Source: an uncultured Rikenellaceae bacterium
GTDB taxonomy: Bacteria; Bacteroidota; Bacteroidia; Bacteroidales; Rikenellaceae
Assembly (NCBI GenBank): GCA_904501625.1
Contig: CAJGBR010000037.1
Coordinates: 1 to 15,585, forward strand
Reading direction: 5' to 3'
DNA length: 15,585 nucleotides
Part shown: positions 14,852-15,585 of the stretch, piece by piece
Layout of the letters: the number at the start of each line of letters is the position of its first letter
Numbering within the stretch: the first letter of the stretch is position 1
The notes under the pieces: model-generated
Told to the model about the DNA's origin: nothing
The model's input: the letters and a program-made list of their open reading frames with translations, nothing else
The model's database searches: none
Made by a program: the position numbers and the translations under genes

Positions 14852-15585
14852 GTGGCAGAAATTAGTTATATCTCGTTATTCGATTTAATGTCAATAGTGC
14901 GGGGAGAGATTGAAAATAGTCTGTCTTCGTCCTATTGGGTCGTGGCTGAGATTAGCGAAATTAAGGTCAATGGATCAGGACATTGCTATCTTGAACTGAT
15001 CGATAAAGAGGATGATTCAAAACAACCGCGAGCAAGAGTTAGTGCTGTAATTTGGGCAAATCGTTACTATTTGATAGCATCTCATTTTCAAACCGAGACA
15101 GGGCAATTACTGCAACGTGGTATGAAAATACTTGTGAAGTGTCGAGTGGCATTTCACGAAATGTATGGATTATCTTTGCATATTGTCGATATTGATCCGA
15201 TTTATACAATAGGTGAGTCGTTTAGACTCAGAAATCAGACAATCGAAAGACTCAAAGCTGATGGAGTTTTTGATATGAATCGAGAGAAGATTGTAGCAGA
15301 AGTGTTGCAACGAATTGCTATTGTTTCCTCTGGTCAGGCTGCAGGATTTCAAGATTTCATAAATGAGCTCAATAGATGTAATTATAGATTTGAGGTTGAG
15401 TTGTTTGAGTCTGTTGTTCAAGGTGACGCAGCCGAGAACTCTATCATTAATGCACTTGATCGAATCAACGACCGGATTGATGAGTTCGATTGTATTGCGG
15501 TGATACGAGGTGGAGGGTCTCAACACGATTTGAGTTGTTTTGATTCATACGGAATGTGTGCAAATTTGGCACAATTCCCCTTGCC
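14852..15585 (+). CDS. xseA: Exodeoxyribonuclease VII large subunit, 5' part
   Basis: The reading frame from the GTG at 14852 stays open to the window end, giving about 244 residues of a protein normally near 400-450. Residues 5-115 form the OB-fold DNA-binding domain (WVVAEISEIKVNGSGHCYLELIDK and later GMKILVKCRVAFHEMYGLSLHI). The catalytic domain begins near 125, with IAIVSSGQAAGFQDF (155-169), VVQGDAAENSI (188-198) and the invariant IRGGGSQHDLSCFD (218-231). With XseB it degrades single-stranded DNA from either end in repair and recombination. The GTG start lies two bases after the ABC-F stop and gives the expected N-terminus; an ATG at 14888 would remove the first strand of the OB fold. 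The small subunit xseB is probably just beyond the window. Confidence 0.93.
   Translation, partial: MAEISYISLFDLMSIVRGEIENSLSSSYWVVAEISEIKVNGSGHCYLELIDKEDDSKQPRARVSAVIWANRYYLIASHFQTETGQLLQRGMKILVKCRVAFHEMYGLSLHIVDIDPIYTIGESFRLRNQTIERLKADGVFDMNREKIVAEVLQRIAIVSSGQAAGFQDFINELNRCNYRFEVELFESVVQGDAAENSIINALDRINDRIDEFDCIAVIRGGGSQHDLSCFDSYGMCANLAQFPL

Noticed and set aside
15170..15526. 118-codon minus-strand frame opposite xseA
   Set aside because: The plus-strand frame carries the conserved exonuclease VII motifs throughout this interval.
1..15585. CRISPR array, insertion sequence, prophage, toxin-antitoxin or defence island
   Set aside because: No regularly spaced repeats, terminal inverted repeats with a transposase, integrase or related genes were seen; nearly all sequence is accounted for by conserved core genes.

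Overview
The window looks like chromosomal backbone from an anaerobic member of the Bacteroidota, most likely order Bacteroidales. Three things point there: a type B frdCAB cluster (five-helix cytochrome b, flavoprotein, iron-sulfur protein); a reverse rubrerythrin next to a PerR-type regulator; and promoters that fit the Bacteroides form (TTG, about 20 bases, TAnnTTTG) better than the E. coli form. Shine-Dalgarno sites are mostly absent, with one clear exception. Genus is not decidable by eye.

Layout. (1) 1-851: the 3' end of a nitroreductase gene (+) converges on a yqeY-like gene (-), with a hairpin terminator between them. (2) 1061-4486: frdC-frdA-frdB (+), with its own promoter and a strong terminator. 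This is the membrane fumarate reductase/succinate dehydrogenase. (3) 4624-5607: perR and reverse rubrerythrin (+), a two-gene peroxide-defence unit with a promoter and a possible operator, closed by a long bidirectional hairpin. (4) 5758-10667: a leftward run, in transcription order ispF, a 96-residue tail-anchored protein, mutL, a rhomboid protease, a membrane-anchored EEP-family protein and a secreted thioredoxin. Spacing is tight from the 96-residue gene to the EEP gene, and an internal promoter lies at the end of ispF. (5) 10782-15585: a rightward run of pepD (aminoacyl-histidine dipeptidase), rpe, an ABC-F ATPase and the 5' part of xseA, which runs off the window. Gaps between these genes are 2-12 bases.

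The genes are mostly housekeeping: anaerobic respiration with fumarate, oxidative-stress defence, isoprenoid synthesis, mismatch repair, peptide use, the pentose phosphate pathway, ribosome-associated ATPase activity and DNA repair. I saw no mobile element, CRISPR array, tRNA, rRNA, phage gene or defence island. No stretch above 300 bases lacks a gene; the longest gap is 852-1060, which holds two divergent promoters. I found no convincing undescribed system. The points most worth a second look are the degenerate endonuclease motifs in MutL, the unknown tail-anchored protein translationally coupled to mutL, and the putative PerR site inside the perR promoter.
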